From an uncultured beta proteobacterium (GTDB taxonomy: Bacteria; Pseudomonadota; Gammaproteobacteria; Burkholderiales; Burkholderiaceae), in NCBI GenBank assembly GCA_903944725.1, contig CAJASX010000054.1:1-64000 (forward strand): a DNA stretch of 64,000 nucleotides, read 5' to 3'. The notes below the pieces were generated by a model. The model was not told the origin of the DNA, ran no database searches, and saw only the letters and a list, made by a program, of their open reading frames with translations. Made by a program: the position numbers and the translations under genes. Within the stretch, counting starts at the first letter, position 1. Each line of letters begins with the position of its first letter. Shown here piece after piece: positions 61,160 to 64,000 of this stretch.

Positions 61160-62164
61160 TTGTTGCTGACTATTTTCTTAACTGGCGCTAACGGCTTTAT
61201 TGGGCAGGTGCTGCTTAAAAAATTACTGGCTAGTAGACATAGCGTTATTTGTCAAGTACGCTCGGCTGCAGCGCGCAAACAAGTTGAGGCACTTGGTGCA
61301 ATTGCTTGGCAAGTTGGCTTAGACAGGCAAGGCGAGCTTGAGGTACAGCTCAGGTCATGCGACGTAGTTATTCATGCGGCAGCTTGCTTAAAACTCGGTA
61401 GTAGCGCAGATGAATTTATGAGGGTTAATCTGCGCTTAACTAAGTCATTATTAATCGCAGCGCAAGCCGCTCAAGTTAAAAAATTCATTTATCTCAGCGC
61501 AGCTTCAGTGGTGATGCATGCGCCGCAAGATTTATTTGATATCGATGAGAATGCAACTTTAACCCAGCAAAAAGAACTACCCTATTCTTTCAGTAAAGCC
61601 CGCGCTGAAGAGTTAGTTTTGGCGAGTTCAACCCCATTTTTTCAAACAGTAGCATTACGACCAGCCTTAGTATGGGGGGCAGGCGATGCAGTCGAGTGCT
61701 TGATTGCACCAGCTATTAATCAGGGTAAATTTGCTTGGTTTGGTGATGGTAACTATTTATTTGCAACTTGTTATATTGGTAATTTATGTGCGGCAGTAGA
61801 GCAGACCTTAGGAAGTAAGGTTGGGGGTAAGGCATTTTTTATTAGTGATGGTCAAACTTTTACTTTTAAAAAATTCATCACAGCCCGCCTCCAAGTAAGC
61901 GGATTTCAGCCCCCTAGTTGGTCAGTACCTAAAGGTTTAGCTTGGGCTTTAGCCTCATTTGCCGAGAATGGTTGGGCCTATTTGCCATTGACTGGTAAAC
62001 CACCTTTGGTACGTGAAATGGTGCGTTTAATGGGCTATGCTTTTACATTAAATACGACTGCGGCACGCAGACAGTTAAATTACCACCCGAATTATTCTAT
62101 CGAGCAAGGCCTAGCAGAAATAATGTCTACCAATCTTCACAATGCACAACTTGGTAAAAAATAG
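61160..62164 (+). CDS. NAD(P)-dependent epimerase/dehydratase (extended SDR)
   Basis: 334 residues. The Rossmann motif TGANGFIGQVLLKKLL (GxxGxxG, residues 8-14) and the catalytic YSFSK motif (YxxxK, about 147) with AASVV before it mark an extended short-chain dehydrogenase. The C-terminal part (NYHPNYSIEQGLAE) resembles sterol/hopanoid-type 3-beta-HSD or HpnA-like epimerases, but no substrate can be assigned. The start is TTG at 61160 or 61163; no ATG is nearby. It is co-directional with the SOUL gene. Confidence 0.85.
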   Translation: MLLTIFLTGANGFIGQVLLKKLLASRHSVICQVRSAAARKQVEALGAIAWQVGLDRQGELEVQLRSCDVVIHAAACLKLGSSADEFMRVNLRLTKSLLIAAQAAQVKKFIYLSAASVVMHAPQDLFDIDENATLTQQKELPYSFSKARAEELVLASSTPFFQTVALRPALVWGAGDAVECLIAPAINQGKFAWFGDGNYLFATCYIGNLCAAVEQTLGSKVGGKAFFISDGQTFTFKKFITARLQVSGFQPPSWSVPKGLAWALASFAENGWAYLPLTGKPPLVREMVRLMGYAFTLNTTAARRQLNYHPNYSIEQGLAEIMSTNLHNAQLGKK

Positions 62165-62221
62165 AGTTTAGAAGGACAGAGCTGTGATCGACCAAGCTGC
62201 AGATAGGTTTATACAGCGAGA

Positions 62222-63154
62222 CTAAGGCGAATTGGGGTGGCGCCCATGAATTTTGGTAAGCAAAATTTCCGCTTGTTCAAGCGCTTGTTCAGCATCTACA
62301 CCAGTAATATCAGCGCCAACTTGCTTGATTAATTCAGGGTGTACAACAAAAATAGGGCCGCCAACCATAATGCCAATTTTAGGATTCCGCGAGTGGCTAC
62401 GAATACTGGTAATGAAGCTTGTTAGGGCCTCAAATTGATTTTGTACGCTGACCGAAATGCCAATTAAATCAAACCACTCTGTTTGAATCGCGGCCAAAAT
62501 TTCAGTTTCAGTATTTGCTAACTCCCCCCATACTCGCCAACCTGCGCGGCGGAAAAATTCTGAAACCATAAATAACCCCATAGTATGTTGCGAGCCTGGC
62601 ATTGGGATCAGAATAGCCCGCGCACCTAGGGTATTTGAGCGCGCAAACTCTTGAAAAAGTGGGCTCAGATCGTACATCAGTTGTTTTAGGCGCCATAGAC
62701 CTACTGTTACTTGATGAAAAGTGCATTCATCACTATCCCACATTTCGCCTAAACGGCGGGCAGTTGGCGCCAGCAGCCTTAGGTAAATTTCGTCTAAAGA
62801 AGTACCTTTAGCATGTAAGTCGCTTACATAGCTACCTGCGGCCGAGACTTCATCGGATAGGACCAACTGCGTTAGCAGGGCAATTTTTTCTGGGTCTTCA
62901 GCGGAATTAAATAAAAACCGTTGCGCATCCTCTTCGCTTCCTGTGTTGAGATGAGCCGAAAGTAAGCGAGGAATAATCGATTTTTCAATGGTCTGTACTA
63001 GCCAACCTAGATGCTCGTTAGGCCCCCCATTAATAGGCACAGATTCTGGCCAAGCAAAATAGTTTGCTTGATTTTGTGCAGGAACTCGGAGCGCTCTAAC
63101 GCTAATGCTAGCGGCGTCGGCACAAAAGGGCACGGGATTTTTTGATAGTTTCAA
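62222..63154 (-). CDS. ppaA: PpaA/AerR-type B12-binding photosynthesis regulator
   Basis: 310 residues. An N-terminal helical B12-binding-2 region (about 95-165) with WDSDECTFHQVTVGLWRLKQLMYDLSP precedes a Rossmann-like B12-binding domain. The latter shows GSQHTMGLFMVSEFFRRAGWRVWGE (with His at about 190), GISVSVQNQFEALTSFI and a final VGGPIFVVHPEL plus DITGVDAEQALEQA. This matches PpaA/AerR, which binds cobalamin and works with PpsR/CrtJ on photosynthesis promoters in response to light or oxygen. It is divergent from bchH. The start is a TTG at 63154 with AGG five bases upstream; no ATG occurs in the first 130 residues. Confidence 0.85.
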   Translation of the reverse strand: MKLSKNPVPFCADAASISVRALRVPAQNQANYFAWPESVPINGGPNEHLGWLVQTIEKSIIPRLLSAHLNTGSEEDAQRFLFNSAEDPEKIALLTQLVLSDEVSAAGSYVSDLHAKGTSLDEIYLRLLAPTARRLGEMWDSDECTFHQVTVGLWRLKQLMYDLSPLFQEFARSNTLGARAILIPMPGSQHTMGLFMVSEFFRRAGWRVWGELANTETEILAAIQTEWFDLIGISVSVQNQFEALTSFITSIRSHSRNPKIGIMVGGPIFVVHPELIKQVGADITGVDAEQALEQAEILLTKIHGRHPNSP

Positions 63155-63210
63155 GTAAACCTAGATGTATGCAGCAAGATAAATCAGTTAGAAGTAACGG
63201 CGACTAAAAC

Positions 63211-63276
63211 TTACTAGTAATCTAAATCTCAATAGTGAATAGGGAAATACCGATTTACTTTTAAGGGTATACCCTT
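63211..63276. promoter_or_regulatory. Palindromes in the ppaA-bchH intergenic region
   Basis: AAGGGTATACCCTT (63263-63276) is a perfect 14-bp palindrome. TTACTAGTAA (63211-63220) is a perfect 10-bp palindrome. A related ACCCTAGGTT lies at 63296-63305, making TACCCT recur. Position between two divergent photosynthesis genes suggests operators for a regulator of one or both, but no known motif was matched. Confidence 0.4.
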
Positions 63277-63305
63277 GTTTGTAATTAAGTTTTTACCCTA
63301 GGTTA

Positions 63306-63323
63306 TGTCAAATTTAATTGACA
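63306..63323. promoter_or_regulatory. PpsR/CrtJ-type operator, TGT-N12-ACA
   Basis: TGTCAAATTTAATTGACA is a perfect palindrome in its outer six bases on each arm (TGTCAA/TTGACA) and matches the PpsR/CrtJ consensus TGT-N12-ACA. It lies 41 bp upstream of the bchH ATG. Its last six bases, TTGACA (63318-63323), are a perfect -35 box, so binding of the repressor would block RNA polymerase. The repressor gene itself is not in the window. Confidence 0.7.
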
Positions 63324-63346
63324 CTTTATTCATTTTTATTAAAAAT
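63318..63346 (+). promoter_or_regulatory. Putative bchH promoter
   Basis: TTGACA (63318-63323) is a perfect -35. With a 17-bp spacer the -10 would be AAAAAT (63341-63346), four of six matches; the 16-bp alternative TAAAAA is equally weak. A strong -35 with a weak -10 overlapped by an operator is a usual repressor-controlled arrangement. The start codon lies 18 bp after the -10, behind AGGAGA (63354-63359). Confidence 0.5.
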
Positions 63347-63363
63347 GAGTGTCAGGAGATCTA

Positions 63364-64000
63364 ATGGCAGAGATGGCGGCAACACGCACTCAAAAAAAGT
63401 CAATGAACATGGTGTTAATAACCATGGACACGCACTTAAATAGTGCTGCGCGTCGGGCCGAGCAAGAGTTACAAAAAACCATTCCAGGATTTTCTTTAAA
63501 AATTCACTCTGCCAGTGAATATGCTAGCAGCGAAAAATTATTAACTGAGTGCAAAAACGATATTGCTGATGGCGATATTGTGATTGTCACTATGTTGTTT
63601 CTCGAAGATCACTATTTGCCTATTGTCGAAAACTTACGCGCGCGCCGCGAGCATTGCGATGCCATGCTGTGCGCTATGTCGGCTGGTGAAGTGACTAAGC
63701 TAACACGCTTAAGTAAACTCGATATGAGCTTGCCAGCTAGCCCTTTAATGGCGCTCATGAAAAAATTACGTCCAAGTAACAAGACTAAAGAGGGCAAAAG
63801 CCAAGGCGGGGCGACGGCAGGCGCAAAGCAAATGAAAATGTTGCGCTTGATCCCGCAAATTTTGCGCTTTGTGCCAGGTACTGCCCAAGATCTGCGCGCC
63901 TATTTTCTATCTCTGCAGTATTGGCTGGGCGGCTCACAAGAAAATTTATTTAATTTGATGAGCTATCTGATTAATCGCTATGCTGCCGGATCGCGCGCAA
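63364..64000 (+). CDS. bchH: Magnesium chelatase subunit H (3' truncated by window edge)
   Basis: The open frame runs off the window after 212 codons. The N-terminus matches BchH: VLITMDTHLNSAARRAEQEL, DGDIVIVTMLFLEDHYLPIV, RARREHCDAMLCAMSAGEVTKL, LRLIPQILRFVPGTAQDL and YFLSLQYWLGGSQENLF. BchH binds protoporphyrin IX and inserts Mg2+ with BchI and BchD, the first committed step of bacteriochlorophyll synthesis; it also often passes the product to BchM. A clear AGGAGA precedes the ATG at 63364. An alternative assignment to the related cobalt chelatase CobN is unlikely given PpaA next to it. Confidence 0.94.
   Translation, partial: MAEMAATRTQKKSMNMVLITMDTHLNSAARRAEQELQKTIPGFSLKIHSASEYASSEKLLTECKNDIADGDIVIVTMLFLEDHYLPIVENLRARREHCDAMLCAMSAGEVTKLTRLSKLDMSLPASPLMALMKKLRPSNKTKEGKSQGGATAGAKQMKMLRLIPQILRFVPGTAQDLRAYFLSLQYWLGGSQENLFNLMSYLINRYAAGSRA

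Noticed and set aside
1..64000. CRISPR arrays, insertion sequences, prophage genes or integrase attachment sites
   Set aside because: No regularly spaced repeats, transposase or integrase-like frames were found, and the tRNA 3' end is not repeated nearby as far as I can see.

Overview
The window is an ordinary, densely packed chromosomal segment of a betaproteobacterium of the Burkholderiales type. The gene repertoire and order (hemA-prfA-prmC-grxD, trpEGDC behind rpe, the complete mraZ-to-ftsZ division cluster followed by lpxC, secA, argJ, mutT, zapD, coaE and pil genes) fit Burkholderiaceae. The sequence looks moderately AT-rich, the genes are short, and intergenic gaps are very small. Together with the start of a bacteriochlorophyll gene region at the right edge, this suggests a small-genome freshwater relative such as a phototrophic Polynucleobacter. 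The genus is inference and was not tested.

Layout. 1-4.4 kb: the tail of an unidentified gene, tRNA-Thr(UGU), a TPR/O-GlcNAc-transferase-like protein, an MFS transporter and a phasin. 4.4-14.4 kb, mostly minus strand: rmuC, grxD-prmC-prfA-hemA, a small membrane protein, ung, an M61 peptidase, dsbC and a UbiH-family hydroxylase. 14.4-20.2 kb: ychF, then rpe-trpE-trpG-trpD-trpC. 20.2-28.2 kb: apaG, mltA, an M20 amidohydrolase, bioA-bioF-bioD divergent from bioB-coq7. 28.4-45.9 kb: the full dcw cluster, with genes overlapping mostly by 4 bp (ATGA, GTGA or TTGA), so cell-wall precursor synthesis and septum formation are translationally coupled. 46-53.3 kb: peroxiredoxin, lpxC, a DUF721/DciA-like gene, secA, argJ, a DUF815 ATPase and mutT. 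53.4-58.8 kb, minus strand: a CorC-like protein, compact pilB, pilC and pilD, coaE and zapD. 58.9-64 kb: ogt, a squalene/phytoene synthase family gene, a SOUL haem-binding protein, an NAD-dependent epimerase, and then the edge of a photosynthesis region, with a PpaA/AerR-type B12-binding regulator divergent from bchH, which runs off the end.

The most interesting part is the right end. The ppaA-bchH intergenic region holds a perfect TGT-N12-ACA palindrome (the PpsR/CrtJ operator pattern) whose right arm is itself a perfect TTGACA -35 box. This points to repressor-controlled bacteriochlorophyll synthesis. Other structures not explained by genes are a 21-bp-stem hairpin between the MFS and phasin genes, a hairpin between ftsZ and the peroxiredoxin gene, a palindrome flanked by direct repeats plus an MraZ box ahead of mraZ, a small antisense membrane ORF at the mltA start, and four convergent gene pairs whose stop codons overlap. 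No insertion sequence, prophage or CRISPR array was seen.
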